The notes: a model not told the origin generated them from the sequence alone. A DNA stretch of 64,000 nt from Sepioteuthis lessoniana (GCA_963585895.1 OY757911.1:86938275-87002274), one strand, 5' to 3'. Counted from the stretch's first letter, positions 34,308 to 45,214 are shown. Translations and numbers: made by a program.

Positions 34308-34751
34308 TCAATGAGAAAAAGATTGAAAATTTGAAATCAAAGGATCGTCTTTGGTCACATTATAGAAATTTACTAATATCATTTGTAGGGTTTTGATTCG
34401 ATAGCCTCCTTCAAGGTTACAAGGTCTTAACATTATTAACATCTTATTATTAAGCGTCTTCAATGTTGTCTAATGTTTGAAATAATCTATCATTTATGGG
34501 TCTCTGTAAATGACTGTTAGCAATATTTACCAGTCGTTCTTTACAATTTTTATCCCTAATTCAATCTGCCTTCAGTATATATAGATTCACCGACAGATAC
34601 AAAGATAGAGAGAAAACTAGATGTGCAAAAGTTTCCTCTGTTTTTATGCTTTTTTAAGTCTTTCGTGTTTATATTCAGCTTCAAATTTACAAAATAGGTA
34701 GTGTTTTGAACTTATACAAACACCTCATATATATGTATATATGTATATATA
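34308..34751. other. No recognisable feature
   Basis: AT-rich spacer with a short TATATG-type array near 34727-34750. No gene was recognised. Confidence 0.5.
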
Positions 34752-35090
34752 AGATCTACCATGCTCTACTAAGCAACCACATAGAACCCAAAATTGAGAA
34801 GATTCTTAGAAAGAACCAAAATGGCCCCCAGAGAAATCGATCCACGACATCATAAATTTTGATTATCCATCGAATTCTAGAAGGTGTACGTGCAAAAAAA
34901 ACTAGAGGCAACTATATTATTTGTTAACTTCTCCGATACTTTTGACACCATACACAGAGGGAAAATGGAGCAAATATTACACGCCAATGGCCTACCCAAA
35001 GAAACCGTCACAGTCATAATGATGCAATTTAAAAACATGAAAGTAAAAGCCCGCTGCCTGGATGGAGACATAGACTACTTTGATATTGTT

Positions 35091-35332
35091 TAGTTTGGTT
35101 TATTTGTTTAATGGCATATCAACCTTTTTAGGTTATTTAATGCCAAAGTCCTTCTCCTAGAAGAACAGTAATGGTACTATTTAACCCATAGCTTGGAGGA
35201 TAAGGGAGTTCATACCTTTCCCAAGGGTATTTGCCTGAAAGTGAACGTAATAGCGCGACTGGAATACGAACTCGCATACTAGGATTCCGCAGTCCATCGC
35301 TTTAACCATTACACCACGAGGACACCCCCTCT
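35091..35332 (-). mobile_element. tRNA-derived SINE, family 2
   Basis: On the minus strand the head is strongly tRNA-like: TCCTCGTGGTGTAATGGTTA (A box) and GCGAGTTCGTATTCC (B box). The body has 'cccttgggaaaggtatgaac' and a tail 'gccattaaacaaataaacca'. It is inserted in the RT-coding part of the RTE copy, which resumes after it at GVL-equivalent codons. Related tails occur at 51925-51995 and 57695-57918. Confidence 0.85.
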
Positions 35333-35655
35333 TTGTAGCAGGTATGCTGTAAGAAGACACATTAGCCCCATTCTGTTTATTATCTGCCAAGACTACATAC
35401 TTAGAACGTCTATTGATAAAATGAAAGACAACGGTTTCAAGCTGGCAAAGTAAAAAAGCAAAAGATACCCAACACAAACAGTTACGGACGCGGATAACGC
35501 CGATGACATAGCAGTTCTGGCAAATAGACCCACCCAAGCCGAATCCCTGCCACATAGTCTGGAACGAGCAGCAGGTGGTATAGGCCTCCATGTGAACGCA
35601 GGCAAGACGGAATATATGTGCTGTAATCAAAGAAGTGACATCTCCACACAAAATG

Positions 35656-35783
35656 GTCATCTTCATCATCATCATGTCGTACCGCCAGCACTGATATCCC
35701 TGACCCTCTCTCGCCACTTCTCCCTATCATTCATCGCTTTTGGCAGGTCTTCAGGGTTACATTCCGTATCTTCACATAGCTGC
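35656..35783 (-). mobile_element. RTE-like 3' end inserted in antisense in another RTE copy
   Basis: Starts with CATCATCATCATG, the reverse complement of the RTE tail. It continues as the antisense of the last 40 or so codons (WRERVRDI to EDTGCNPEDLP). The host RTE resumes with its LKLVDK.. region. It is a 128-bp, extremely 5'-truncated insertion. Confidence 0.8.
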
Positions 35784-36357
35784 TAGTTCTCTGAAACTAG
35801 TGAACAAGTTTATCTAACTCGGAAGTAGTGTCTCATTAACCGAGACTGACATCAACACGCAACTAGCAAAGGCATAGACAACTATCGATTGGCTACTGGT
35901 CACATTGAAGTCAGACCTAACTGATAAAATAAAACGCATTTTTTCCAAGCAGTGATTGTATCGATACTGTTATATGGATGCACTACATGGACGCTAACTA
36001 AATGCATGGAGAAAAAGCTTGACGGCAATTACACAAGAATGCTACGAGCAATATGGACAAGTCCTGGAGGCAACACCCCACAAAATAGCAGCTGTACGGC
36101 CTCCTACCACCTATCACAAAAAACTATCCAAGTTAGACGAACCAGACATGCGGGACACGGCTGGAGAAGTGGGGACGAACTCATAAGCGAATACTCCTGT
36201 GGACCCCTTCACATGAGCGAGCAAAAACAGGACGACCAGCTAGAATCTATATACAACAGCTCTGTGCTGATAGAGGAAGTAGCCTGAAAAACCTACCAGG
36301 AGTGATGAACAATAGAGATGGGTGGCGAGAGGGGTTCAGGGAGGTCCGTGCTGGCGG

Positions 36358-36361
<4 letters not shown>

Positions 36362-36391
<30 letters not shown>
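36362..36391 (+). repeat. (TA)n microsatellite
   Basis: A TA run between the 3' end of an RTE copy and the start of a MITE. Confidence 0.95.
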
Positions 36392-36393
<2 letters not shown>

Positions 36394-36397
<4 letters not shown>

Positions 36398-36662
36398 CTT
36401 AAATCGCGAGTCGGAATTCTCCTACTAAAGTTTCACCTCAACGGATCAGCAGGGAGTTTAATACTGACTGACGTCAAAGGAGAAAACACCATTTTTATTC
36501 ACCAAAAACCCACCCAGCTTAAAATTTACATAACAAAAGAAAAAAATATCCATAACTTATGGATATTTGTTATGGATACTTCTTTTTTTTTTTACTAAAC
36601 TCCTTGATGATCCGTTGAGGTGAAACTTTAGTAGGAGAATTCCGACTCGCGATTCAAGTTAA
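36394..36662. mobile_element. MITE-like element with about 65-bp inverted ends
   Basis: Left arm (from 36398) and right arm (to 36658) are near-perfect reverse complements for about 65 bp: CTTAAATCGCGAGTCGG and, reverse-complemented, CTTGAATCGCGAGTCGG, running on through 'cctcaacggatca'. TTAA stands outside both (36394-36397 and 36659-36662), a possible target duplication. The centre has a small palindrome around 36545-36567 and no coding frame. The superfamily is not determined. Confidence 0.8.
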
Positions 36663-36985
36663 TTATTGTAATTGGCTCTACTTTGTATTGAGCACACTTG
36701 TAATTGTAAGCATTGCGGCATTTTACAGTGGGTTTTATTTTTCTTTTGACCAACTGACGGCATATCTCTTGATTTTTTCAACTGGTGTGACGAAGTTGGC
36801 TTTTTCTTTTTTTCTTTTTTTTTTTTGTCCTATGATATTTTTTCTTTTTTCCACCGGGCGGTGATTCGAGATATTTTTATCTCTTGTTCCTGGCGGTTTC
36901 TTTTTTTTTTTCCAGGTAACCGTGAATGCTGGTAGATAGTAGGTTAGTAAATATATTTATATTATCATGTCATGCTATTAGTAAG
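36663..36985. other. Pyrimidine-rich spacer
   Basis: Contains several T/C-rich runs (for example 36802-36826 and 36899-36913). No gene was recognised. Confidence 0.5.
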
Positions 36986-37226
36986 GATTTCGCTGACGCT
37001 CACCATTCGTCTCTATCCTCTATCGTTTCCAGCAGGTCTTCTTGATTACATCTCGTGTCCGTAAAGAGCTGTTGTAGATTAGTTCTAGTTAGTCATCCAA
37101 CACTTGCACGTCCGTGGGAAGGGGTCTATAGGAGAACGTCACTTATGAGTTCGTCCTTACTTCTTCAACAGAGTGTACCGCATGTCTTGTTCGCTTGTTT
37201 TATAAGACACGCAGGACACACACACA

Positions 37227-37230
<4 letters not shown>
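36986..37230 (-). mobile_element. RTE-like LINE 3' fragment
   Basis: Antisense of the last 80 or so codons of the RTE ORF, from the 'ctcaccattcgtctctatc' block to the RTRHAGH region ('aagacacgcaggac'). It is 5'-truncated, with (CA)n(TA)n at the truncation point. Confidence 0.75.

Positions 37231-37266
<36 letters not shown>
37231..37266 (+). repeat. (TA)n microsatellite
   Basis: A TA run adjoining the RTE fragment. Confidence 0.95.
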
Positions 37267-37268
<2 letters not shown>

Positions 37269-37823
37269 ACATGACATTGTTCGTTTATTTGCTTAAATGT
37301 TTTCTAGCTTTAATGACCGTCCACAATATGTCCCCTCTCCAAATGAAGAGAAAAAAAATCTGAATTGCTAAATAGATTAAGTAGTGTTCGACTCACTTAG
37401 ACTTTGGACTGGAGGCAAATATTTTTTTTTTATTCTCCGAGAATTTAAATTGTTTCTAACAAGTGAAAATGCTGGATAAACAATTATTCTTTTTTACGAG
37501 GCTTGTTTTGAATAAAGAGAATATGGGTATTAAAACTTTTCCTACTACTGAAAAAAGCCCCCAAATAAAAATATTTCCATTGAATCAAAAAATAAAGAAT
37601 AAATTTCTTCTGAATAATTTCGTCTATGCATGATAGAACAGATAATACTGCATGTGCTTGATCAAGATAAAATATTAGTCGAACTTAGTTGAACAAGAAA
37701 AGGAAAGGAGACTTTTTTCGCCTCTATAACCACTCAGATGTCCTTCATTGACTTGTCAATGGATTAAAGTCTCTGAGGAAGGAGAGTATTTTAAGAGTCA
37801 TAAAAGCCAATTGTAAAGGAAAC
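37267..37823. other. No recognisable feature
   Basis: AT-rich spacer. No gene was recognised. Confidence 0.5.
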
Positions 37824-40245
37824 CATGGGAAGCAGCATGGTGGATGTTAATTAAGGCGGATCAATCCGATTTTAGGTCAACAGTGCACTTCACCAGATGC
37901 CGGACGGAAGAATCTTTTAGTTCAATGGCCAGCATCAAATAGTTTTGTCGGGTAAAAACTGCAACTTCTCATTAAGGGTGGCGTCTATTGATGAGAAAAA
38001 ACAACTAACTAAAGAATACTATGATTTTAATCCAAACTGCATCACCCTTCACATAGGTAAACAAAGGGTGCATTCTGCTAGGATCAGAGTTTCGGCCACA
38101 TTCTTTAAAAAAGCAAATAAAAATCACTAACACAACTTAGAGTCAAAAGCATTGTTAACAAAGCACTTTCAACGTTAGGACTTTAAACACTATGACCTCG
38201 AATTTACTGCATCTGCTGTCGAGCACTATAGAGATATTAAATGCGTTCAAGAACATAGACATAATAAGCAAGAATTGAAATACTATCATACCGATAATAG
38301 TTGGATATTTGTCTCGTCATATGCGTGAAAAACTTAATCAATGCAGCTATAGGTGTTGGAATGCTTTTCAGTCTTTAAAATCACTAAATAGCATCAAAAA
38401 ATTCCAACTAAGATTTATGAGTGCTTCATTTAAAGGCAACCCCAACACAAGGATCGTCTCTTGCTACAGTCCCACCAGTGCCGGTGATGAATCGGATATA
38501 ACAACATTCTACGATAGGCTATCTTCCCTTGTCCGACACATTCCCAACTACAACGTTCGAATCATCTGTGAAGACATGAATGCCAAAATAGACAAAGAAT
38601 AAGATAATAAATTTGGTTTACACAACTGGCTAAATATAAATGGCGAATAGTAGGCAGATTTTTCACTCGAGAAAAGTTTTTCATGCTTAACATGAAAAAG
38701 AAAAAAGCGAGTGAAAACTGTGGCATTACACAAACGCAAACAGCGCAAAAGTACAGCTAGATTATATATTCATAAACAAGAATTGGATAAATAGCGCTCT
38801 GAACTGTGAGAGATACTCATCTTTTGAAGGGATATCTTCCGATAACAGAATCGCTGCGACAAAGATACGCCAGAGGCTACGCAGAAATAAGAAAAAAACA
38901 CTCAAAACCACACATTACGACTGTTCCTCGCTTACCAACAGATATATGAGCAATAGATATACGGTAGCTGTAAGAAGAAAATTTAATACTCCCCAGAGAC
39001 AACTTAAAGGCAGACTACGAATGACGTATATAAAAATGTTTTACCACTCCCATGGAAGCAGCAGCAGAGTATATACCTACCAAACCAAGAACCAAATGTA
39101 GACTTTCATGGGAGTCACTAGTAGTACGGAAAAACGAGATAACTTTTTAAAAAATCCTAATTCAATAAAAGAAACCCAACAAATTCCACACTGCAGAACC
39201 TTAAGAAAGCCCAGAGAGAACTAACAACCACATAGTAAAGAGGGCTACAAATATATTCAAAGTCAAGTCAATAAAATCAGAAAATTGGTTGATGATTGAC
39301 AATGACGAATAGCATGGGAGGCAGTAATAAACTGAGCTGGAGAAAGAGATAATCGAGAACAAAACTAAAAATTGTCAGCCAAGAAAAAAGACATCACTAG
39401 TTGAAAAAACATTTAAAGAATCTGTTCGAAAACCCTACTGAAAAGATTGGCAAACCAATCAAAAAATTGTAATTGCCAACTAGATGTCAAACTATGTCAG
39501 TTTACGGAGCAACAACGTGATGCAGTATTGAAAAAAATAAAAGCAGAAAATCTGCTGGCCTCAACCAAATACTTCCTGAAATTTGGAAGGGAAGAAAATT
39601 TGACGACATATTTCTTTGATTTTATATCGCAGTCTATAAACAAAACTCATTTGAGAAATGGACGAAAGGTTTGATCCTTCCCTTCCCCAAGAAAGGCGAT
39701 CTTAGAATCACTAAAAACTACAGACCAAAACTCTAATTGCTATTGCTTCTAACTTTTTTAATACTCTGGTTCTCAATCGTATCCAACCCGAAAATTCAAA
39801 GAAAAAATCAGAACAGCTTTCAAAAGAATCTCTCAACAACCTCATAGATTTTATCAATCTGTCGAATCATCGACGGAGTACGAGCAAACCTGTGTCCATA
39901 CTACTATATGGATGATTCACATAGACGCTAACAGATAAAGCTCAATGCGAGCTACACTAGGATAGTGCGTACTGTCTTAAACGAACCCTGCAACCAACAC
40001 ACGACAAAACAGCGGTTTTACGCCCACTCATTTTACAAGCCATTTAAGTAAGAACAAGACATGCTGGTTATTGAAAGCAAGAACCTGCTCATTAGAACCA
40101 TTCTCTTATGAACTCCAGCACATGGACGTGCCAGTGTTAGCAGACCAGCAAAGACTTAGATCAACTCTATATGGACAGAGTAGGCAATCTAGAAAACTTG
40201 CCTGAAGTGATGAATGAGTGGGATCAATGACGAGAGAGTAAGAGA
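37824..40245 (+). pseudogene. RTE-like LINE, near full-length but decayed
   Basis: Starts with CATGGGAAGCAGCATG, the same sequence that starts homology of the intact copy at 53014, so this marks the 5' end. It then has a diverged 5' untranslated region and the endonuclease TFNVRTLN block (about 38166). Next come SASFKGNPNTRIVSCYSPTSAGDESD (38309-38602 frame) and the DMNAKID block. The KKIKAENLLAS region (about 39530) and LPFPKKGDL region follow. Most of the RT core, including YADD, is deleted between about 39860 and 39890, where it jumps to the SILLYGC region. It ends near 'tgatgaatgagtgggatcaa'. Many stops. Confidence 0.78.
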
Positions 40246-40857
40246 ACTCCATTTTTTGCTTCTTTATTTTAGTTGGTTTTTTGGCTTTTTTGTTTTGTTT
40301 TGTTTGTTTTTTTGTTGTTTTTTTTTTTTGTCAGTTTCTTTGTGGGGCGGGGTTCATAACTCGAATCCGCGTTAAAAAATTGTTTACTTGTCTCCTACGA
40401 TTTTATTGCTCTATTTTCATTTATTTAGACTTCGGCACACTTCCGTTGATTGAGCCAAATTTATAACCGGACAGTCGTCTGGCAAAGTGCTATTTCTCAC
40501 AGCAGAAATTATTGCTTGATTTAGTTTCCTTTAACATTGAACGTCTCGCAATTAAAGGAATTCTTTTAAGTTCGTTTCAAATAACCTTCACATAGACATC
40601 GACCAGTCCATCAAAATATTACTATGAATGGAATATTAAAAGCATTTTTAGAGCCCAACTCCAATTGATGGAACCTCAATAACTGCAGAATATTCTATCA
40701 TTCGAAAAGTTCAGTAGATAAAATTGAATTTTTATTTTTCAACATTTTTTCTACAAAACTTTGAGGTCTCTATTGAATTTATGATATTTCATTTGAATCT
40801 TGGATCATGTATCGTCAAACACTGAATTTAGCCTTTTGATGCATATATAAATTAAAT
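40246..40857. other. No recognisable feature
   Basis: Starts with a T/G-rich stretch (40250-40345), then AT-rich spacer. The 61-codon frame at 40281 reflects that composition. No gene was recognised. Confidence 0.5.
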
Positions 40858-41103
40858 AAAGTTTGCAGTCGTAGTCGAGGGCGACCTGGAGGCTCCCTTT
40901 TCATTAGCTACTACTCTGAGGTGTAGCGAAGGGCGTTATTCCTTTCTCTGGATTGCTCTACTTTACTATTGATCCATACTTTATAATGCTGAGTATCAAG
41001 CAAGGCGACATCAAGTACCATGTTTGAGTCTTCGGTATGAATCGACCTTGGATTGAACCCCAGTCTCCTGACCCATTGGTGAATACTCTACCTTGGCCTA
41101 GTG
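40858..41103 (-). mobile_element. tRNA-derived SINE, family 3
   Basis: Minus-strand copy with GGGTTCAATCC (B-box-like), 'ggtcgattcataccgaagac', 'ggtacttgatgtcgcc' and the 'ctacacctcagagtag' block. The head extends to 'ggccaaggtagagtattc'. It is diverged from the copy at 31948. Confidence 0.75.
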
Positions 41104-41109
41104 GGTCCA

Positions 41110-41110
41110 A

Positions 41111-41145
<35 letters not shown>

Positions 41146-41246
41146 TATGCGTGTGTGTTGTACATGGCGTTGTCTCTAATCGTTAATGAAATATACCGAC
41201 AAGAGAATCAGCAAAGTATATGCGCACATACACACACATACACATG

Positions 41247-41281
<35 letters not shown>
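41110..41281 (+). repeat. Compound microsatellites (TA)n and (CA)n(TA)n(TG)n
   Basis: A TA run at 41112-41142, and a self-complementary CA-TA-TG array at about 41224-41281, separated by about 80 bp of unique sequence. Confidence 0.9.
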
Positions 41282-41437
41282 AGGTGGGCAGCAGTCTTTC
41301 ATATAAGCATGTTTGATTAGATAATAAAGACACATTTTGTCTATGTGATTTTATTAAGATCCTTTCAAGTTTCCTGATAAATGTCTTGGTTTCAAGTTGG
41401 AATTGATGGATTAATTTACCAAAATTGTGCCGGGCGC

Positions 41438-41465
41438 TTTCGGACCTTGCATGGGCCATCTTCAG
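41438..41465 (-). ncRNA. Hammerhead-ribozyme-like core in left Penelope repeat
   Basis: On the minus strand CTGAAGA (41465-41459), then U, GGCC, a loop, GGUC, C and GAAA (41441-41438). This fits the CUGANGA and GAAA boxes enclosing a 4-bp stem II with one G-U pair. I could not place stem III or the cleavage site. Hammerheads are known in Penelope end repeats. Confidence 0.45.
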
Positions 41466-41519
41466 GGGTTGCTAGCATGTATAAAGAGTGTTTTGCGGGA
41501 AATACTTTTACTCTGCACT

Positions 41520-42535
41520 ACTGAGATACCATTTTACGATCCTCATGGAAATATGTACACCCAAAAGGATGGAAGGGCGATGGGCTCAGTTTTGGGACCC
41601 ATTTTAGTAACTTTTACATATCAGACCTTGCAAATAAGGTTTTTAATACCATCAATAAACCTAATATTTATTTAAGCTACGCTGTCAATAAACTCCTTCT
41701 CAGTAACAGCGCTGATGAAATTAATATAACACAAGAGATCTTTCAAAATAATTGCTTTCTTAATTTCGCACAAGAAATAAATATCAACAATGAAATCTCA
41801 TTTCTTAGTGTAGTAATAGACACAAGCAATATATATTTATAAAACCTTCCGAAATTAATCCCTGCACCCTCAATTTCCATAACAAATTCCCCTTCCGTTA
41901 TAAAAGAACAATCATAAAAACACTTATTTCCAGAGCTAAACTATCCTCCTCTCGAACTACCTTCCTTAATGAACTTAGAAATATAAGATAAACACTTATC
42001 AATAATGGGTTTCCCAACTACATTGTCGATACAGAAAATAAACATTTCATTAATAAAACTGAACAACATAACATAAACAATACCCTAAACCATAAACAAT
42101 CAATAAACCTTTAATACAAAAACCAATTTCATAGCAATTATAAGTAGGATGAACATATATTAAAAAACCTTATCCAAAAAATGCTCTACCTACTGATCCT
42201 ACGAAAAAAATAAGACATCATTTACTACAACAAATTTAAAACCTCCAACCTAATTATTTCCAATAACTCCTCCCTCTCCACTGAACTTCTTGATCGGACA
42301 AACGTCATATATATGTTCAAATGTCCCTTGGGAGACACAGTCTCCCAAGGGACATAATGCGTATGTTGGTCTTACTACTACAACTCTTTTAAGACATCTT
42401 ACGATGCACCTTAATGATTCTAGTTCCATAGCTTTACATCTTAAAAACCATTCTATTCCTAAATCCAAAATTCGAAGATTTCTTGTTGAAAACACCACTA
42501 TAATAGCACACGAAATTAATAAGCTACGACTATAA
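41520..42535 (+). pseudogene. Penelope-like polyprotein remnant (RT and GIY-YIG endonuclease)
   Basis: RT-like: AMGSVLGPILVTF (about 41577-41615), followed by a YAVNKLLLS segment (about 41678) where an active enzyme would have YxDD, so both catalytic Asp are gone. LNFAQEIN...ISFLSVVID follows. The middle is broken by stops. GIY-YIG-like: NVIYMFKCPLGD (42301 on), then after a frame change AYVGLTTTTLLRHLTMHL (about 42359-42412) and ENTTII..EINKLRL to 42537. Known of the group: the GIY-YIG nuclease starts target-primed reverse transcription. The frame change coincides with a 13-bp perfect hairpin at 42324-42352. Confidence 0.72.
42324..42352. repeat. 13-bp perfect inverted repeat with 3-base loop
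   Basis: TCCCTTGGGAGAC, loop ACA, then GTCTCCCAAGGGA. It lies between the two halves of the GIY-YIG-like domain, which are in different frames on either side. Confidence 0.9.
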
Positions 42536-42791
42536 ATCCTGAAGGCCCTACATATAAAAACAAAAAACTAGAATCAATAGAATTAATTTTGAAAATAGAG
42601 TTAATGTTTTGAAATACCTGGATTTTTTTTTTTTTGCTATTGTTTTTTTAAATATTCAATATTTGAAAATATTCTATTTCTGTTGATAGGATTTTGTTTT
42701 TAAAATTCATTAGCATCTCAATTTTATCTAACACTGCATTTACATAATTAAAGATTTTTTTTTAAACACTCTTTACACATGCAATCAACAC

Positions 42792-42819
42792 CTGATGATG
42801 ACCAAAGAAATGTCCGAAA
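42792..42819 (+). ncRNA. Hammerhead-ribozyme-like core in right Penelope repeat
   Basis: CTGATGA (42792-42798), then U, GAC, a loop, GUC, C and GAAA (42816-42819). The stem II pairs GAC/GUC where the left copy has GGC/GUC, so an A-U pair replaces a G-U pair. Stem III is unclear. Confidence 0.45.
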
Positions 42820-42936
42820 ACACTCGGGACAATTTTGGGAAATTCACCCATCAATTCAAACCTGAAACCAAGACACTCATCAGGAAACTTCAAAGGATCT
42901 TAATAAAATTGTATAGACAAAATATGTATTTATTAC

Positions 42937-42943
<7 letters not shown>

Positions 42944-42998
<55 letters not shown>
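42944..42998 (+). repeat. Compound microsatellite (TA)n(TG)n
   Basis: TA units followed by TG units just after the Penelope right repeat. Confidence 0.95.
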
Positions 42999-43124
42999 TT
43001 CTATTATGATGTGCCTTTTATGTGCAGTGGACCTAAAATCCGAAGACGGAAGATATCAAATTATTCTATCCTTCGTGTAAAGTCGACACTAAAATTTAGA
43101 CAAGCCTACTTAAATTTTTCTAAC

Positions 43125-44290
43125 ATTGATTGATTGATTTTTACGTTATGTCAATCCGTCTAGGGTTATTTTAAACCGAAAGGTTAGGGAATTGCATTTA
43201 CTGTGGCCTTATATTTACATTTTTTGTGTAGATTTTTGAGAGTTTGTTTTTTTACACACAGTTATATATCAAGTATTCCTATCAAATAAAAATAATTTGT
43301 ATACTGTTCTGTTTCCAAATATTCATATATAATATTAATGATTATATTGTTTCAATTAATTATTCCTCTTTAAAGAAATCCTTTGTCGGCATTCAGCTAT
43401 ATGGTTACAAGTAGCTAAAAATAATCCTCAATAAACAATTAAAGCGTCAAGTAGCAAATCTTTAATACAAATAGTTTACTATTATATACCAAGTATTTAT
43501 TTATCAACCGAGAAGGACATCGACACACGACTGACGAAGGCATGGACAGCTATCGATAGGCTCTCGATCATATGGAAGTCGGACCTAACAGATAAAATGA
43601 AACGCAGTTTCTTCCAGGCAGCGGTTGTGTCGATACTGCTATATGGATGCACCACATGGACGCTTACGAAGCGGCTGGAGAGGAGGCTGGACGGAAATTA
43701 CACAAGAATGTTGAGAGCAGTATTAAACAAGTCCTGGCGACAACACCCCACGAGACTCCAACTATACGGACACTTGCCCCCCATCACAAAAACTATACAA
43801 GTTCGACGAACCAGACACGCAGGACACTGCTGGAGAAGCAAGGACGAGCTCATAAGCGATGTACTCCCGTGGACCCCCACTCATGGATGTGCAAGAGTGG
43901 GACGACCAGCACGAACTTACATACAGCAGCTATGTGAGGACACGGGTTGTAATCCTGAAGACCTGCCGGAGGCGATGAATGATAGGGAGAAATGGCGAGA
44001 GACGGTCAGGGATATCCGCGCAGGCGGCGCGACATGATGATGATGATGATTTCTAAAATAAATACATACAGTTGCATGGTTTTACTTATTTTAATCGAAT
44101 ACGAATATTTTTCAAACAAATTTATTTCACCCATAGATGGCGCTCTAATAAGTATCACCACTACAGATCAGAGTGGACCTAGAAGTAATAGCAATGAAAG
44201 ATACTCTACACTCCCCATTTCTCTAAAACTGGAGCTTCACCATCAAATTCAGCTTGATGTAATACCAAAGATCCTGTTAGAGTATTCTTA
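43125..44290 (+). repeat. Unclassified interspersed repeat (TTGATT-headed family), split by an RTE insertion
   Basis: The head TTGATTGATTTTTACG and 'atgtcaatccgtctaggg' (43127-43165) are followed by 'caagtattcctatc' (about 43270). The repeat resumes after the RTE at about 44060 and ends with 'agcaatgaaagatactctac' and the tail near 'atcaaattcagcttgatg'. Blocks are in the same order as in the copies at 5365, 25955 and 60640. Confidence 0.55.
43501..44052 (+). mobile_element. RTE-like LINE, young 5'-truncated copy
   Basis: Open for its last 146 codons (43597-44037) and close in sequence to the C-terminal part of the intact element: SILLYGCTTWTLTKRLE, LYGHLPPITKTIQ, RTRHAGHCWRS, and EDTGCNPEDLPEAMNDREKWRE. 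It ends with the stop TGA inside ATGATGATGATGATG. Better preservation than the other fragments suggests a fairly recent insertion into the TTGATT repeat. Confidence 0.85.
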
Positions 44291-45214
44291 GCGTTAAAAA
44301 CAGATCTTGTATTACATTCTGTCATTGGTGGAGGGATTAGATAAATGCGTCTATGCAATTAAACTATCTAACTAGCGAGACTAACTCATTGACTATACTC
44401 AATGGTTAGGTACTGATTTAGTTTGGTCTGGCTCAAAGCAAAAAACCTGATGTACCCACTAATTGCCGAAGTCCCTATAGCAGTATCTGTTAGTTTACCA
44501 ATTACAGCTATGCGATTATATTTTCAGTTAGCTTAGTCTCGTGAAAAGCCACACGTATGAGTTCACCACTGAGGATCGAACTCACTACAGTAACAGTGAA
44601 CTTCCCTTCGTCCTAAAATTAACCAATATTTGATTTTACAAACTTATAAATTTGCCGAAAATAAGGAGGTTTCATTTTCATCATTTATGGTGAATCTCAT
44701 TAACACGCGTGATTTACAAGGATTAAATGAACTATTATTATGCACATGCGCCGATTAGCGGATGAGCAAGCTGTTGAGCTGCGTGCATAGAGTCCTTAAA
44801 TGTCCTTGAATGACCAATGCTGCTTGATGAAGACTGTAGTAAACATATTAAGATCCACTCAATATGAATTCGGACTCTCAAATCGTCAGTCCCAAATTTG
44901 ATATTTAACGATTGCGTTCAGTTGAGCAAACGAGTGGATATCAATGAACGTCAAGAAGGCAGCGAGGCGTTTCCCTATGTCAAAATTCTAGCGATTGATC
45001 CCAATTTGATAACTATAAAATCCTTAAATGACCTCTATTTAACTAATTTGAAATAACTACGACAATCTGTTAATAATGAAAGTTAATTTAACAATCCACA
45101 CCCACGGACGGAATGGAAGGAACTGCATTTAATTTCTAGCCGAGCGGAAGTAGAAGAAATTAGATTTCCGGAATCAAAATAGATATACACAAATGCATAC
45201 ACCTCTTACACACA
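44291..45214. other. No recognisable feature
   Basis: AT-rich spacer without an open frame of note. No gene was recognised. Confidence 0.5.

Larger units (their letters stand above)
34752..36361 (+). pseudogene. RTE-like LINE, 5'-truncated, interrupted twice
   Basis: Covers the RT domain from the RNRIEPKI-like region to the C terminus. Readable blocks: NGLPKETVTVIMMQFKNMKVKARCLDGD (34977-35070), the ADDIAVLA block (about 35500), HVNAGKTEYM (about 35590) and SILLYGCTTWTLTK (about 35955-36005). The catalytic FVDF block is degraded to FVNFSDTFD, so the first RT Asp is lost. A SINE (35091-35332) and an antisense RTE piece (35656-35783) interrupt it. (TA)n follows the last codon where (ATG)n stands in the intact copy. 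Confidence 0.8.
41321..42937 (+). mobile_element. Penelope-like element with inverted terminal repeats
   Basis: The coding remnant lies between two copies of one about 145-bp repeat in opposite orientation: 41321-41465, and 42790-42937 reverse-complemented. The shared order is 'ttttattaagatccttt', 'tttcctga', 'gtcttggtttca', 'aattgatgg', 'aaaattgt'. Penelope-like elements are known for LTR-like end repeats in direct or inverted arrangement. The code between (RT-like then GIY-YIG-like) supports the assignment. Confidence 0.75.

Noticed and set aside
35275-35332. tRNA gene on the minus strand
   Set aside because: The strongly tRNA-like head belongs to a SINE with a 240-bp body and tail, inserted in an RTE copy.
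41321-42937. LTR retrotransposon
   Set aside because: The terminal repeats are inverted, and the code is GIY-YIG/Penelope-like with no gag, protease or integrase motif.
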